Origin: an uncultured Caulobacterales bacterium
Lineage (GTDB): Bacteria > Pseudomonadota > Alphaproteobacteria > Caulobacterales > Caulobacteraceae
Direction of reading: 5' to 3'
Assembly: GCA_903858185.1 (NCBI GenBank)
Contig: CAIOHT010000025.1
Span: 1 to 43,079 of the forward strand
DNA length: 43,079 nucleotides
The position numbers and the translations under genes are program-made. The stretch's first letter is position 1; the number at the start of each line of letters is the position of its first letter. This document shows, piece by piece, positions 17,006 to 26,246 of this stretch. The notes under the pieces were generated by a model. That model saw only the letters and a program-made list of their open reading frames with translations. It was not told the origin of the DNA and did not search any database.

Positions 17006-17151
17006 CGCGTAGAACTCCTCTCCCCCCGCTCCCGTGTCTGAGTGAGATGGCAGTCCTTGTTACTGAAGGACCGCTCGCCCTACGCCCGCACAAGATGCTC
17101 GAACATTTGTTTTATCGCGCGTTGTGCGGCCTATCCAGCCCGGCGCGCGGA

Positions 17152-17487
17152 TTATTCGCCGTCGGGAGCCGACACCGGCGCGCGTGAGGTCATGCCGGAA
17201 GCCGCAGCGTCGTCGGCGATCTGGTCATCCGTCGCCGGATCGATGCCCGCGTCACGCGGAATGGGCACCGCCGCAGCCTTCGGCAGAGGCGCGGACGGGG
17301 CGGGCAGCGTGCCCGCGTCCGGAAGCTGGCCAGCGGCCGTGGCGGCTGCGTCATCCGCCGCTGTCCGGGTGTCGGCTCCGTCGCCGGAGCCTGCGTTGAG
17401 AAACAGCAACGCCGACAGCGTCAGCGCGATGCCCGCCAGGATTCCGACCAGCAGCCAGAACCAGCTGCCCCCCGATTTCTGAGCCAT
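17152..17487 (-). CDS. Hypothetical single-pass membrane protein
   Basis: A 111-residue protein of no recognised family. MAQKSGGSWFW leads into a transmembrane helix (about residues 9-31, LLVGILAGIALTLSALLFL). An Ala/Pro/Asp-rich low-complexity tail follows and is predicted to lie in the periplasm. It is 14 bases downstream of the DUF882 gene, on the same strand, and probably belongs to that cell-wall operon. Confidence 0.65.
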   Translation of the reverse strand: MAQKSGGSWFWLLVGILAGIALTLSALLFLNAGSGDGADTRTAADDAAATAAGQLPDAGTLPAPSAPLPKAAAVPIPRDAGIDPATDDQIADDAAASGMTSRAPVSAPDGE

Positions 17488-17501
17488 GAGTCTTCTACCC
17501 C

Positions 17502-18149
17502 CTACGTGCCCTGCCAGGTTCTGACAGGACCGATATCAACATGCACGAACGCCGAGTCCGGATAATAGCCGACCCCGCCGCCCTGCAGCGCCAGCGCCGC
17601 GTCGCGGAAGCCCGTCAGCGACACGTCGTTGAGCCGAACGTCCATCGCCTTGCCTTCCATATGCAGGCTTTTCTTCGCGACCTGGCTAGACCCGTTGGCC
17701 GCGGCGCTCTGGCCGCTCAGCATCGCGTTGGTCTGTGCCGAGCGGAAGGCCGAAATGATCCGATAGGGTTCTTTCGAGCCGGTCAGCGACTGCAGCGTGA
17801 ACAGGATATCCAGAAGCCGCACGTCGATCGGATGGACCTCGGTCGAGCGAAAGTCGCGCAGCAATTTGTTGATCGCGCCGAGCGCGTCCCAGACGTACTT
17901 GCCGTCTTCCCAGTAGACCACCTCGAGGTTTTCCCCGGTGTGCAGATGGCGGAACTTCAGATGGCGCGGACCGGCCGGCGGCGGCGTCAGCGGAACGGGC
18001 GACAGCAGGAAATCCGGATAGGCGTCTTCGGGATCGTCACGCGGGCCATAGCTTTCAGCCGGCGCGGTGTCCTGCGCACGGGCCGACACGGCCCCGGTCG
18101 TCGCCAGACCGGCCAGACCTGCCGTCAGCAGCGACCGGCGCGGGATCAC
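17502..18149 (-). CDS. DUF882/YcbK-type periplasmic peptidase-like protein
   Basis: A 215-residue exported protein. MIPRRSLLTAGLAGLATTGAV is a twin-arginine-type signal, with cleavage near ARA-QD. The mature part has the M15-like fold of DUF882 (YcbK). LKFRHLHTGENLEVVYW, YRIISAFRS, SLHMEGKAMDVRL and FVHVDIGPVRTW supply the His/Asp/His metal ligands of D,D-carboxypeptidase-like enzymes. It overlaps the upstream L,D-transpeptidase stop by 4 nt. YcbK and YcbB neighbours are a recurrent pair, consistent with a shared role in peptidoglycan remodelling. Confidence 0.88.
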   Translation of the reverse strand: MIPRRSLLTAGLAGLATTGAVSARAQDTAPAESYGPRDDPEDAYPDFLLSPVPLTPPPAGPRHLKFRHLHTGENLEVVYWEDGKYVWDALGAINKLLRDFRSTEVHPIDVRLLDILFTLQSLTGSKEPYRIISAFRSAQTNAMLSGQSAAANGSSQVAKKSLHMEGKAMDVRLNDVSLTGFRDAALALQGGGVGYYPDSAFVHVDIGPVRTWQGT

Positions 18150-19636
18150 GCCGCGCGCCCCTGCGCCGCGATCCGCTGCATCAACAGGGTGTCCCAGCCG
18201 TAGGGGTCCTGTCGGAAGTTCACCTGGCCGTCCGGCGTCACATAGGCCGTCCAGTACAGCAGGAACACGGCGACCGGTCGGGCGACCGTCGCGCGGGTGG
18301 TCTTGCCGCCGGCGATCGTCGCGTCGATGGCCTCAGGCGTCCAGACCGGATCGCCCTCCATGATCGCGCGGGCCAGGGCCAGGGGCTTTTCAAGCCGGAC
18401 GCATCCGTGGCTGCCCAGGCGCGTGTATCGCGCGAAGCCGCCCTTGCTCGGCGTGTCGTGCAGATAGACCGCGTAGGGATTGAGGAAATCGAACTTGATC
18501 AGGCCCAGCGCGCTGCCCGGGCCCGGCTGCTGCTGCAGACCGCCGCCCGGCAGGATGCGGAAGCCGGCGCTGGCGAGATAGGCGCGGCCTTTCGGGAACA
18601 GCTCGCGCGCGGCGATGCCGGCCGGCACGTTCCAGGGCGGATTGAGAACGATGCTGTGGATCTCGGACTTGAGCAGCGGCGTTTCACCACCGTTCGGCTT
18701 GCCGGTCACCGCGCGCATCGACAGAGCGGGCTGGTCGTTCTTGTAGAGCGTCAGGACCCCGGCCGCGACATTCACCTGGACCCGGTCGGCGGGCAGGGTC
18801 GGCGGCAGCCAGCGCCAGCGCTCCATGTTGGCGACGATCTGGTCCAGGCGACGCTGCACCGGAGTATTGAGCGCCATGCGGGTCGAGGCGTTGACCACGC
18901 CGGTCGGCTCAAGACCCATCCGCTTCTGGGCTCGTTTGACCGCCTCGGCCAGCGCCATGTCGAACAGCGGCTCACCGGGCGATGCAACAGCGCCGGGCGT
19001 GGTCGGCGGGGCCGGCTGGGTGCGCGCCGTGACCGTCGGCGCCGCGGGATCCTCAACGGCCAGTCGCGCACGCAGGGCCTCAACGGCGAAACCGGTCGCG
19101 CCGAGCTTGAGCTCCGGACCTTCCGGCAGCGACTGCCAGCCGCCCCGTTGGCGGATCTCGCGGTAGGTGGCGAGGCCCCGCTGCAGCGTTTCGTAACCCG
19201 GATAGTCAGGCGGCAGGCTCTTCAGCCAGGCTTCCAGCCGATCATCGTAGACCGCCCGGGCCAGGCCGCCGCGGGCGTCGAAGGGCATCGGGCGCAGGCC
19301 CCAGTCAGCCCGGAAGCCCGAGGGGGCCAGACGGCCGGTCTTCACGGCCCGGGCGTAGCGGATCGTCGCCTCGATCAGGCCTGCGTCGCCGGGGCTGCGC
19401 GGTGCGAACTCGTTCGGCTCGAAGCCATGGCGATCGGACTCCGCCAGGGTGCGCTGCAGGAGCTCCGCCTGCGCCGGCGTCAGGGTTATGGGGGCGGTGG
19501 GCGAGAGCGGCGCGGGGCGTGCGAATGCCGTCTGCGGCGCCGGCGACGGCGACTGGGCCATCGCCGGCGACAGGGCGCTCACCACGACAGCCCCAGCGAG
19601 ACACACCGTGCCGATCTTACGCGTCAGAAGCGGCAT
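18146..19636 (-). CDS. L,D-transpeptidase, YcbB type
   Basis: A 496-residue periplasmic enzyme that forms 3-3 peptidoglycan cross-links. The ATG at 19636 starts a Sec signal (MPLLTRKIGTVCLAGAVVV, cleavage after AMA). After a scaffold region comes a peptidoglycan-binding-like segment (about residues 225-280) and then the YkuD catalytic domain: YLHDTPSKGGFARYTRLG followed by SHGCVRLEKP, which contains the catalytic Cys and the conserved His/Arg. MERWRWLPPTLPADRVQVNV is characteristic of YcbB. It heads the operon with the DUF882 gene. The open frame upstream of 19636 lacks coding character. Confidence 0.92.
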   Translation of the reverse strand: MPLLTRKIGTVCLAGAVVVSALSPAMAQSPSPAPQTAFARPAPLSPTAPITLTPAQAELLQRTLAESDRHGFEPNEFAPRSPGDAGLIEATIRYARAVKTGRLAPSGFRADWGLRPMPFDARGGLARAVYDDRLEAWLKSLPPDYPGYETLQRGLATYREIRQRGGWQSLPEGPELKLGATGFAVEALRARLAVEDPAAPTVTARTQPAPPTTPGAVASPGEPLFDMALAEAVKRAQKRMGLEPTGVVNASTRMALNTPVQRRLDQIVANMERWRWLPPTLPADRVQVNVAAGVLTLYKNDQPALSMRAVTGKPNGGETPLLKSEIHSIVLNPPWNVPAGIAARELFPKGRAYLASAGFRILPGGGLQQQPGPGSALGLIKFDFLNPYAVYLHDTPSKGGFARYTRLGSHGCVRLEKPLALARAIMEGDPVWTPEAIDATIAGGKTTRATVARPVAVFLLYWTAYVTPDGQVNFRQDPYGWDTLLMQRIAAQGRAA

Positions 19637-19896
19637 CGAACCCGTGCGCCCTTTTCCATCCCAGCACCAAATCCTAGCAGAGCATTTATGGCTTCGCGTA
19701 ACGTTGTCTCCCCTCACACGAAAAGAGGCCAAAGGTGTGGCAATCCCGCCTGTCCCCGCGCCCTGGCGGAAAACGCCGGAGCGGCTGCCCGTGATCCTCA
19801 ACGTCCGCCCGGCGAACATGTTTCAAGGACCCTCCGTCACGACACTCTTGCGTCGCATGCCTCGCATTCGGGTCGGTGTTGGGCCATATTAGGGCC

Positions 19897-20271
19897 ATGA
19901 CCGAAATCGCTCCTACGCGCCCGTTCAGGACGGGCCTGCTGCGCGGCCTGCGCGGACACTGCCCCAACTGCGACAAGGGCCGCCTGTTCAGCAGTTATCT
20001 GAAGGTGACGCCGACCTGCGAGGTCTGCGGCCACGATCTCGGCGCCTACAAGGCTGATGACGGCCCGGCCTATTTCACCATTCTGCTGGTCGGCCATCTC
20101 GTGGTCGCCCCGGCCTTCTTTTTCCCGTTCATGTGGGAGACCTCTCCCTGGGTGATCGTGCCGGGCGCGCTGATTTCGCTGACGACGCTGATCCTGCTGC
20201 TGCTTCCGCGCATCAAGGGCGCCTTCATCGGCGCCCTGTGGTCGATCCGGCGGGCGCCCGCGCAACCCTGA
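19897..20271 (+). CDS. DUF983 family membrane protein
   Basis: A 124-residue protein; ATG 19897 was chosen over an upstream start. The N-terminal zinc-ribbon-like pair GHCPNCDKGRLF and PTCEVCGHDLG is followed by two transmembrane segments (YFTILLVGHLVVAPAFFF and PWVIVPGALISLTTLILLLL). This is the DUF983 pattern, frequent in alphaproteobacteria and of unknown role. Divergent from the YcbB-type gene across 260 bases that hold no other gene. Confidence 0.88.
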   Translation: MTEIAPTRPFRTGLLRGLRGHCPNCDKGRLFSSYLKVTPTCEVCGHDLGAYKADDGPAYFTILLVGHLVVAPAFFFPFMWETSPWVIVPGALISLTTLILLLLPRIKGAFIGALWSIRRAPAQP

Positions 20272-20360
20272 CCGCCTCACGCTTTTGTGGCTGATGACGC
20301 GATTGACCGCCGGCGGCGGGGACTGGACTGTCGGCTTTCCGACAGCACAGGAGCGCCCCA

Positions 20361-20537
20361 GTGGCCCACAAGTTCGAGATCTACAAGGACAAGGCCGGCG
20401 AGTTCCGGGTCCGGTTCAAATACAACGATGAAGTGATGTTCTCGACCGAGGGCTACAGCTCCAAGGCTTCCGCCCAGAACGCCATCGCCTCGATCAAGAA
20501 GAACGGCCCGGACGCGCCGACCGAAGACAACAGCTGA
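20361..20537 (+). CDS. DUF1508 (YegP-like) small protein
   Basis: A 58-residue protein beginning at GTG 20361 with GGAG about nine bases upstream. It begins MAHKFEIYKDKAGEFRVRF, continues YNDEVMFSTEGYSSKASAQN and ends with IASIKKNGP. That is one unit of the YegP/DUF1508 fold, here single rather than duplicated. Function is not established. The protein is short but the family match is clear to the eye. Confidence 0.85.
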   Translation: MAHKFEIYKDKAGEFRVRFKYNDEVMFSTEGYSSKASAQNAIASIKKNGPDAPTEDNS

Positions 20538-20635
20538 AGACATCCTCCAGCGCGCCTGAACAGCCACCGGAACCGCAAGCCCTCGCCGGGAATTGATCTG
20601 GCGAAGCCGGGGCCGTTCTGTTCAGGAGACATCGC

Positions 20636-20791
20636 ATGCTGGGGACCATCCTCATCGTTGTTCTAATTCTCGCCGTCATCGGCTCGCTGCCCACCTGGGG
20701 TCACTCCAGGTCCTGGGGCTACTAACCGAGCGGCGGTCTGGGCGTTGTGCTGGTCATCCTGATCATCCTGTTCCTGATGGGCAGGCTGTAG
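20636..20791 (+). pseudogene. DUF3309 micro-protein gene with in-frame stop
   Basis: Begins MLGTILIVVLILAVIGSLPT and continues WGHSRSWGY, then TAA at 20723-20725. The same frame goes on PSGGLGVVLVILIILFLMGR-L to TAG 20789-20791. DUF3309 proteins are about 50 residues with two hydrophobic segments joined by this PxSRSWGY-x-PSGGLG linker, so the TAA falls exactly where one Tyr or Gly codon is expected. TAC or TAT to TAA is a single change. It could be a nonsense mutation, a sequencing error or a gene read as a one-helix peptide. GGAG lies upstream of the ATG. Confidence 0.7.
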
Positions 20792-20885
20792 GTTTCTCCT
20801 CCCCTTCACCGGGAGGGAGAACGGCTTCCCCTCACCCCATGCCGCGCCTAACCTCCCCTGAACTGAACCGGTTCGGGGGAACGGC

Positions 20886-22220
20886 ATGGCGGTGACGGAA
20901 ACAGGCGTGTTCGGGGAAACACCGGACGCTCCGCCGCCGCCCGGGATGACTGTCGGCCAACGCCTGAAGGCCATCCTCGGCGGCTCGGCCGGGAACCTGG
21001 TCGAGTGGTACGACTGGTCGATCTACATCTTCTTCACGGTCTATTTCGCCAGTCACTTCTTCCCGGAAGGCGACCAGACCGCGCAGCTGTTCAAGGCTGC
21101 GGCGATCTCGGCTGTCGGCTTCCTCGCCCGGCCGCTCGGCGCCTGGCTGATGGGCGCCTATGCCGACAGGGCCGGACGGCGCGCAGCGCTGACACTGTCC
21201 GTGTCGATGATGTGCGCCGGCAGTCTGATCATCGCGCTGGCTCCCACCTACGCCCAGGTCGGCGCCCTCGCGCCGGCGATCCTGCTGGGCGCCCGCATTC
21301 TCCAGGGTCTCTCCGTCGGCGGCGAGTACGGCGCCAGCGCGACCTACCTCTCGGAGGTTGCCGGCGCGAAGCGCCGCGGCTTCTGGGCCAGCTTCCAGTA
21401 CGTGACCCTGATCGCCGGCTCGCTGTCGGCCCAGGGCATGGTCGTGCTGCTGCAGAACCTGATGCCGGAAGCCGACCTCAAGGCCTGGGGCTGGCGCATC
21501 CCGTTCGTCATCGGCGCCCTGCTGGCGGTGGTGGTGTTCTGGGTCCGCAGCGGCATGCACGAGAGCCAGGGCTTCGAGAACGCGAAGGCAGAGGGCGAGA
21601 ATCGCGGCCGCACCATGCTGTTGTTCGTCAGGCACCCGCGCGAGACCCTGATGGTCATGGGCCTGACCGCCGGCGGCTCGCTCGCCTACTATGTCTACAC
21701 CAGCTACATGCAGAAGTTCCTGATCAACACCTCGGGCTTCAGCAAGGCGACGGCCAGCGAGATCATGCTGGCGGCGCTGTTCTGCTTCATGCTGATGCAG
21801 CCGCTCGTCGGCTGGCTGTCCGACCGGATCGGACGAAAGCCGCTGCTGCTGTTCGCCTTCGGCGGCGGGATGGTCGCCACCTGGCCGCTGCTGACGGCCA
21901 TCGCCGGGACGACCAGTCCTGCCGTCGCTTTCGGGCTGATCATGATCGCCCTGGTGTTCCAGTCCGGCTACAGCGCCATTTCCGGCCTGTTCAAGGCCGA
22001 GATGTTCCCGGCCCATATCCGCGCCCTCGGCGTCGCCCTGCCCTACGCCATCGCCAACTCGATCTTCGGCGGTTCGGCGGAAGCGGTGGCCCTGAGCTTC
22101 AAGACAGCCGGGCGCGAGAGCAACTTCTATATCTACGTCACGGCGATCCTTGCGGTCGGACTGCTGACGGTCATCCTGATGCCCGACACCCGCAAGACCA
22201 GCCTGATCAAGGAGGACTGA
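20886..22220 (+). CDS. MFS transporter, metabolite:H+ symporter (MHS) family
   Basis: A 444-residue inner-membrane carrier with about 12 helices. GGSAGNLVEWYDWSIYIFF opens helix 1 and is typical of the MHS subfamily (KgtP, ShiA, ProP-like). Helix 2-3 loop GAYADRAGRRAAL, helix 5 ARILQGLSVGGEYGASATY and helix 8-9 loop GWLSDRIGRKPLL are the MFS signatures. An alpha-ketoglutarate or other dicarboxylate substrate is a frequent annotation for this subgroup but is not proved. A G/C-rich hairpin-forming stretch (20792-20880) precedes the gene. Confidence 0.88.
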   Translation: MAVTETGVFGETPDAPPPPGMTVGQRLKAILGGSAGNLVEWYDWSIYIFFTVYFASHFFPEGDQTAQLFKAAAISAVGFLARPLGAWLMGAYADRAGRRAALTLSVSMMCAGSLIIALAPTYAQVGALAPAILLGARILQGLSVGGEYGASATYLSEVAGAKRRGFWASFQYVTLIAGSLSAQGMVVLLQNLMPEADLKAWGWRIPFVIGALLAVVVFWVRSGMHESQGFENAKAEGENRGRTMLLFVRHPRETLMVMGLTAGGSLAYYVYTSYMQKFLINTSGFSKATASEIMLAALFCFMLMQPLVGWLSDRIGRKPLLLFAFGGGMVATWPLLTAIAGTTSPAVAFGLIMIALVFQSGYSAISGLFKAEMFPAHIRALGVALPYAIANSIFGGSAEAVALSFKTAGRESNFYIYVTAILAVGLLTVILMPDTRKTSLIKED

Positions 22221-22227
22221 CCGTCTG

Positions 22228-22929
22228 ATGCCGCTCGCCGACATCGCCGCCCTGGCCTTTTTCACCCTGTGCTGGCTGTTCTACGAGCAGCTGCTGCGGA
22301 TGGTGTCGCGGGAGAGCAGCCTGAACACGGACATGACCGTCGTCCGCGCCGCCTGGATGCGCCAGATGGCCCGGCGCGAGAGCCGGTTCATGGACGGCCA
22401 GCTTCTGGGCCATGCGCTCAACTCGGCCAGCTTCTTCGCCTCGTCCAACCTGCTGCTGATCGCGGCGGCCGCCGGGGTGCTGTTCGGCGGCGAGCGGTCG
22501 TTCGCGAGCCTCTCCAGCCTGGAGCTGATCCAGACCTCCTCGAGGATGCTGTTCGAGCTGCAGCTGGCGGTGATCCTGATCGTGCTGTCGCGCGGCCTGC
22601 TGGCCTTCATCTGGTCGATCCGCCAGATGAACTACTGCCTGACCATCTTCGGCGCGACGCCCGAGGGCGAAGGCATCGACGAGGCTGACCTGAACGCCTT
22701 CGGCGACGCCGGCGGCGAGGTGCTGAACCAGTCGCTGTCGGCGTTCAATGCCGGGGTGCGCGGCTACTACTTCGCCCTGGCGGCGGCGGCCTGGATGTTC
22801 GGCCCGATCGCGATGGCCATCGCCACCATCGGCGCGGTCAGCCTGCTGGTCTGGCGCCAGCGGCAGTCACCGTCCGCGAAGGCGATCCGCAAGCTGCGCG
22901 CGCGGATCGAGAAGCAGGGACTGGATTAG
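22228..22929 (+). CDS. DUF599 family membrane protein
   Basis: A 233-residue protein with about four transmembrane segments. It starts seven bases after the MHS transporter stop, so probably is cotranscribed. DIAALAFFTLCWLFYEQLL, RRESRFMDGQLLGHALNSASFFASSNLLL, then SIRQMNYCLTIFGA and FNAGVRGYYFALAAAAWMFGP match DUF599 (YqhA/YggT-unrelated, function unknown). Nothing in the sequence suggests an enzymatic activity. Confidence 0.85.
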   Translation: MPLADIAALAFFTLCWLFYEQLLRMVSRESSLNTDMTVVRAAWMRQMARRESRFMDGQLLGHALNSASFFASSNLLLIAAAAGVLFGGERSFASLSSLELIQTSSRMLFELQLAVILIVLSRGLLAFIWSIRQMNYCLTIFGATPEGEGIDEADLNAFGDAGGEVLNQSLSAFNAGVRGYYFALAAAAWMFGPIAMAIATIGAVSLLVWRQRQSPSAKAIRKLRARIEKQGLD

Positions 22930-22937
22930 CTGTCCCG

Positions 22938-23279
22938 TTAAAGTCCCAGTTCCTGCCGCAGCTTCCGCGTCAGCTTCGCCGCGATCAGCCCATGGGCGCT
23001 CTTCAGCCAGCCCTCGACCTCACCGGCGTCCTGCCCCGCCAGGCTCGCGAACCAGACCCACTTCGCCCGCGCCAGATAGGGCGCCGGCTTGCCCGGGCCC
23101 GTTTCGGTCAGCACCTCGAAGGCGATATCGCTGGCCTTGAAGCAGAAGCTGTCAGCCGCCGGGCCGTAGACGGCGAACATCTTGCCGCCGACCTTGTAGA
23201 CGTGATCGTCGCCCCACTGGACGTCCATGGTGACGCCCGGCAGGACGCGACAGACCGCGTCGAAGGCGGCTGGCGTCAC
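22938..23279 (-). CDS. MmcQ/YjbR family DNA-binding protein
   Basis: A 113-residue protein starting at GTG and overlapping the msrA stop by four bases. The family pattern is visible: [26 protein letters not shown], then [21 protein letters not shown] and [18 protein letters not shown] C-terminus (here [13 protein letters not shown]). These small cyaY-like fold proteins are called MmcQ/YjbR; DNA binding has been reported for the fold but the role is unclear. Convergent with the DUF599 gene, 8 bases apart. Confidence 0.85.
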   Translation of the reverse strand: MTPAAFDAVCRVLPGVTMDVQWGDDHVYKVGGKMFAVYGPAADSFCFKASDIAFEVLTETGPGKPAPYLARAKWVWFASLAGQDAGEVEGWLKSAHGLIAAKLTRKLRQELGL

Positions 23280-23929
23280 GCGTCGACGCCGACGCCGATC
23301 GGGCAGGTCACGCCTGTGCCGCCGATGCCGCAGTAGCCGTTCGGGTTCTTGGCCAGATACTGCTGGTGATAGTCCTCGGCGTAGTAGAACGGCCCGACCG
23401 GCGCGATCTCGGTGGTGATCGGACCCATCCGCACCTTCGCAAGCGCCTGGGTGTAGGCCTCCTTCGAGGCGAGGGCCGCCGCGGTCTGGGCGTCGTTCAG
23501 CGGATAGACGCCCGAGCGGTACTGGGTGCCGACATCATTGCCCTGGCGCATGCCCTGGGTCGGATCGTGGTTCTCCCAGAACGCCTTCAGCAGGGCGTCA
23601 TAGCTGACGACCTTCGGGTCAAACACCACCAGCACCGCCTCGGTGTGGCCGGTGCGGCCGCTGCAGACTTCCTGGTAGGTCGGATTGGGGGTCGAGCCGG
23701 CGACATAGCCGACCGCCGTGCTCCAGACGCCCGGGATCTGCCAGAAGATCCGCTCGACGCCCCAGAAGCAGCCCATGGCGAACACCGCCTCTTCCAGACC
23801 CTCGGGCCAGGGCCCCTTCAGCGGCCGGTCGTTGACGAAGTGGGTCAGGGCGGTGGGCAGTTCCTGCGCCCGGCCCGGCAGGGCGTCGGCGGCGGAGGGG
23901 ATTTCCAGGGTCTTCTTGGCGAACAGCAT
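23276..23929 (-). CDS. msrA: Peptide-methionine (S)-S-oxide reductase
   Basis: A 217-residue repair enzyme reducing methionine-S-sulfoxide. The catalytic motif [13 protein letters not shown] places the nucleophilic Cys at residue 54. [49 protein letters not shown] and [12 protein letters not shown] complete the signature. [14 protein letters not shown] near the end provides resolving cysteines. The N-terminal extension of about 45 residues ([21 protein letters not shown]) is typical of the longer MsrA group. Cotranscribed with the MmcQ-like gene. Confidence 0.95.
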   Translation of the reverse strand: MLFAKKTLEIPSAADALPGRAQELPTALTHFVNDRPLKGPWPEGLEEAVFAMGCFWGVERIFWQIPGVWSTAVGYVAGSTPNPTYQEVCSGRTGHTEAVLVVFDPKVVSYDALLKAFWENHDPTQGMRQGNDVGTQYRSGVYPLNDAQTAAALASKEAYTQALAKVRMGPITTEIAPVGPFYYAEDYHQQYLAKNPNGYCGIGGTGVTCPIGVGVDA

Positions 23930-24048
23930 GGCGTCCTCGACTATCGGTTCGCAGACAAGATAGGGCGGCAGCGGGGAGATTTCATCGGCTGACGGGTGAT
24001 CATTGTTATGCCAGATTTGCGTGACGGGATCACGGGGAGGAACCGAGG

Positions 24049-24972
24049 ATGATCCGCATGCACAGACTGGCCCTGATCGGCGCCCTGGCGCTTTCCTGCC
24101 TCGCCGGCGCGGCGCTGGCCGCAGGTGGCGGCGGGGGTGGCGGTGGCGGCGGCTCCGACATGGGCTCCAGCGGTCCGCAGTACGACCCGGTCGCCGAGTA
24201 CCAGAAGGGGATCGCCGCCCTCCAGGCCAGCAAGTACGCCGAGGCCGAGCGCGCCTTCAGCCGCGTGACCCAGGCCGCGCCAAAGGCACCCGAGGGCTGG
24301 TTCCTGCTCGGCTTCGCCCGCGCCGCCCAGAACGACTTCAAGGCCGCGCGGAAGGCCTATGAGCGGGCGGTGAAGCTCAAGCCCGAAGACATCGACACCC
24401 GTCGCGAACTGGCGCTCACGTTGATCCGCCTTGGCGAGACCGACAAGGCGAAGGCCGAGCTCGACGCGCTCAGGGCGCGGGACACGACCTGCGCCGGCAA
24501 ATGCCCGGAATCGGCTGCGCTCAGGACCGCCGTGACAAAGGTCGAGACCGCCCTCGCGGCGCCGGCTCCGACGCCGACCTCCTCCCTGCTGTTCGGCGAC
24601 CCCTCGGGCGGCGAGCGCGCCTATGTCGCCGCCGTCGGCCTGATCAACGAGCGCCGCTGGCCCGAAGCCCTCGCGGCGCTCGACGCCGCCAGCCGGGTCG
24701 TCGGTCCGCATCCGGACATCTTCACCTATCGCGGCTACGTCCTGCGCCGGATGGGCCAGCTGGACGAGGCCGAGGGCTGGTACCGGGCCGCGCTGGCGAT
24801 CGCCCCGAACCACCGGGGCGCGACCGAGTACTACGGAGAGCTCAAGATCCTGCGCGGCGACATCGCCGGGGCGCGGGTCATGCTCTCGCGGCTGGAGAAG
24901 CAATGCACCTACGGCTGCCCCGAAGCAGAGGAGTTGCGCCGTTGGATCGAGGCCGGCGGACAGCCGCTCTAG
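24049..24972 (+). CDS. Secreted TPR-repeat protein
   Basis: A 307-residue exported protein. ATG 24049 has GGGGAGG eight bases upstream. A signal peptide ([24 protein letters not shown]) is followed by a run of ten glycines. TPR-like helices cover residues 45-145 ([41 protein letters not shown]) and residues 185-300. Two Cys pairs ([21 protein letters not shown]) are spaced alike near the end of each TPR block, suggesting an internal duplication. Function unknown. The downstream cytochrome-like gene starts inside its last codons, so the two are likely partners. Confidence 0.75.
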   Translation: MIRMHRLALIGALALSCLAGAALAAGGGGGGGGGGSDMGSSGPQYDPVAEYQKGIAALQASKYAEAERAFSRVTQAAPKAPEGWFLLGFARAAQNDFKAARKAYERAVKLKPEDIDTRRELALTLIRLGETDKAKAELDALRARDTTCAGKCPESAALRTAVTKVETALAAPAPTPTSSLLFGDPSGGERAYVAAVGLINERRWPEALAALDAASRVVGPHPDIFTYRGYVLRRMGQLDEAEGWYRAALAIAPNHRGATEYYGELKILRGDIAGARVMLSRLEKQCTYGCPEAEELRRWIEAGGQPL

Positions 24973-25901
24973 CGTTCGCGCTCGCCCTCGGGTCGCTCGC
25001 CGCCTCGTCCGGCCCGCCGCTGGCCGAGATGCGCTGGCTGGCGCCGGGGGCCGATCCGGTCGCGGCGCTCGGGTGGCAGCCCTCGGAGTGTCTGCCGGCC
25101 ATGCGCGGCGGGTCACCCGAGGCGGCCCAGGCGGTCTACGTCGGTCGGGTCGCCTTCCGGTCGCCGCTTCTGCTGGGCGGCCAGGCGGCCCGCGCCGGTA
25201 TCTCCTGCGAGACCTGCCACCGCAACGGCCGGGACAATCCGGGCTTCCTGTTCCCCGGCGCCTCCGGCGCGCCCGGCACGGCCGACGTCACCTCTTCCCT
25301 GTTCAGCAGCCATCGCGGCAACGGCGTCGACGACCCCAGGCCCATCCCGGACCTCGGCGGTCCGCGCGCGATGCTGAAGGTCGACCATGATCCGGCGTCC
25401 CGGGCGCTGGAAACCTTCATCCACGGCCTGATCACCGAGGAGTTCGACGGGCCTGAGCCGACTCCGGCAGTGCTCTCCGGACTGGCGGCCTATGTGCGGG
25501 CGCTCGACCCGGCCGCCTGTGGCCCGGCAATGCCGTTGCGAGCCGACGACTACCTTGGCGACGCGATCAGCGGCGTCATCGCAGCGGACGGAGCGCTGCA
25601 AGCCGGCGATCGCGGCACGGCGCTTGTCATGGTGGCCGCCGCACGAACCCGTCTGGGACGGCTCGACGAACGGTTCGCCGGCCTGCCGCGCAGCCTCGCC
25701 GGACTGCGCCGGGCCAACGCCGGACTGGTCCGGCTGGAAGCCCGGATCCGCGCCGGCGACCCGCGCGCGCGCGGCGCGATCAGCGGGTGGATCCGGTCTG
25801 CCGAAGCCCTCTCGCCGGTCCTGCGCCGCGACGAGCCGCGATCTTTGTTCAGCGCCGAAGGCCTGGCGGCCCATGCGCCCTTGCCCCCGAAGGGTCCATG
25901 A
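24942..25901 (+). CDS. Cytochrome c-like protein with one CXXCH
   Basis: A 319-residue exported protein. No ATG fits; TTG 24942 is preferred because GAGGAG lies eight bases upstream and the product opens with a signal-like [21 protein letters not shown] single haem motif, CETCH (Cys89, Cys92, His93), is followed by GRDNPGFLFPGASGAPGTADV and a DiHCCP/MauG-like stretch (SRALETFIHGLITEEFDG, LAAYVRALDP). A second CXXCH is absent. The gene overlaps the TPR gene by 31 nt, indicating translational coupling. Specific redox partner unknown. Confidence 0.7.
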   Translation: MDRGRRTAALAFALALGSLAASSGPPLAEMRWLAPGADPVAALGWQPSECLPAMRGGSPEAAQAVYVGRVAFRSPLLLGGQAARAGISCETCHRNGRDNPGFLFPGASGAPGTADVTSSLFSSHRGNGVDDPRPIPDLGGPRAMLKVDHDPASRALETFIHGLITEEFDGPEPTPAVLSGLAAYVRALDPAACGPAMPLRADDYLGDAISGVIAADGALQAGDRGTALVMVAAARTRLGRLDERFAGLPRSLAGLRRANAGLVRLEARIRAGDPRARGAISGWIRSAEALSPVLRRDEPRSLFSAEGLAAHAPLPPKGP

Positions 25902-25958
25902 GTATATTGCGCGCCTTCCTGCGCCGGGGGCTTTGACCAGCTCTCGCACGGTGGTGCT

Positions 25959-26048
25959 GGTGAGGTGGCCGAGTGGTCGATGGCGCACGCTTGGAAAGCG
26001 TGTGTAGGTTAACGCCTACCGTGGGTTCGAATCCCACTCTCACCGCCA
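25959..26048 (+). tRNA. tRNA-Ser (GGA anticodon)
   Basis: A 90-nt cloverleaf with a long variable arm. The acceptor stem is GGTGAGG/TCTCACC, discriminator G, and CCA is encoded. The anticodon stem CACGC/GCGTG closes the loop TTGGAAA (anticodon GGA). The variable arm pairs GTAGG with CCTAC. GGGTTCGAATCCC is the T arm. It reads UCC/UCU codons. Accessory DNA begins right after it, making it a plausible integration target. Confidence 0.97.
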
Positions 26049-26123
26049 TCCAGTCACGCGCTGAATCCCGCTTCAGGGTACTCCCCGAAATACCCCCGAC
26101 TTTACCGTCGCTTGCGCCGGATC

Positions 26124-26144
26124 AGAGACGCGATCTGCGTCTCT
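26124..26144. terminator. Hairpin downstream of tRNA-Ser
   Basis: Perfect 8-bp stem AGAGACGC/GCGTCTCT around a GATCT loop, 75 bases past the tRNA. No T-run follows. It may end tRNA transcription. Confidence 0.4.
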
Positions 26145-26246
26145 CGTTGCCTGAATGCGGCCCCTCCAGGGCCTGAATTCCCCGCTCGTCTCCGCATCGC
26201 CGTCGTCGGTGTTGTTTCCCTCCGAACGGAGGCCCCATGACGTCTA

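Noticed and set aside
20792..20880. Another copy of the DUF559-flanking repeat
   Set aside because: It is rich in CTCC/GGGAGG and can fold, but does not share the GGGGGACC...GAA...GGTGGAG order.
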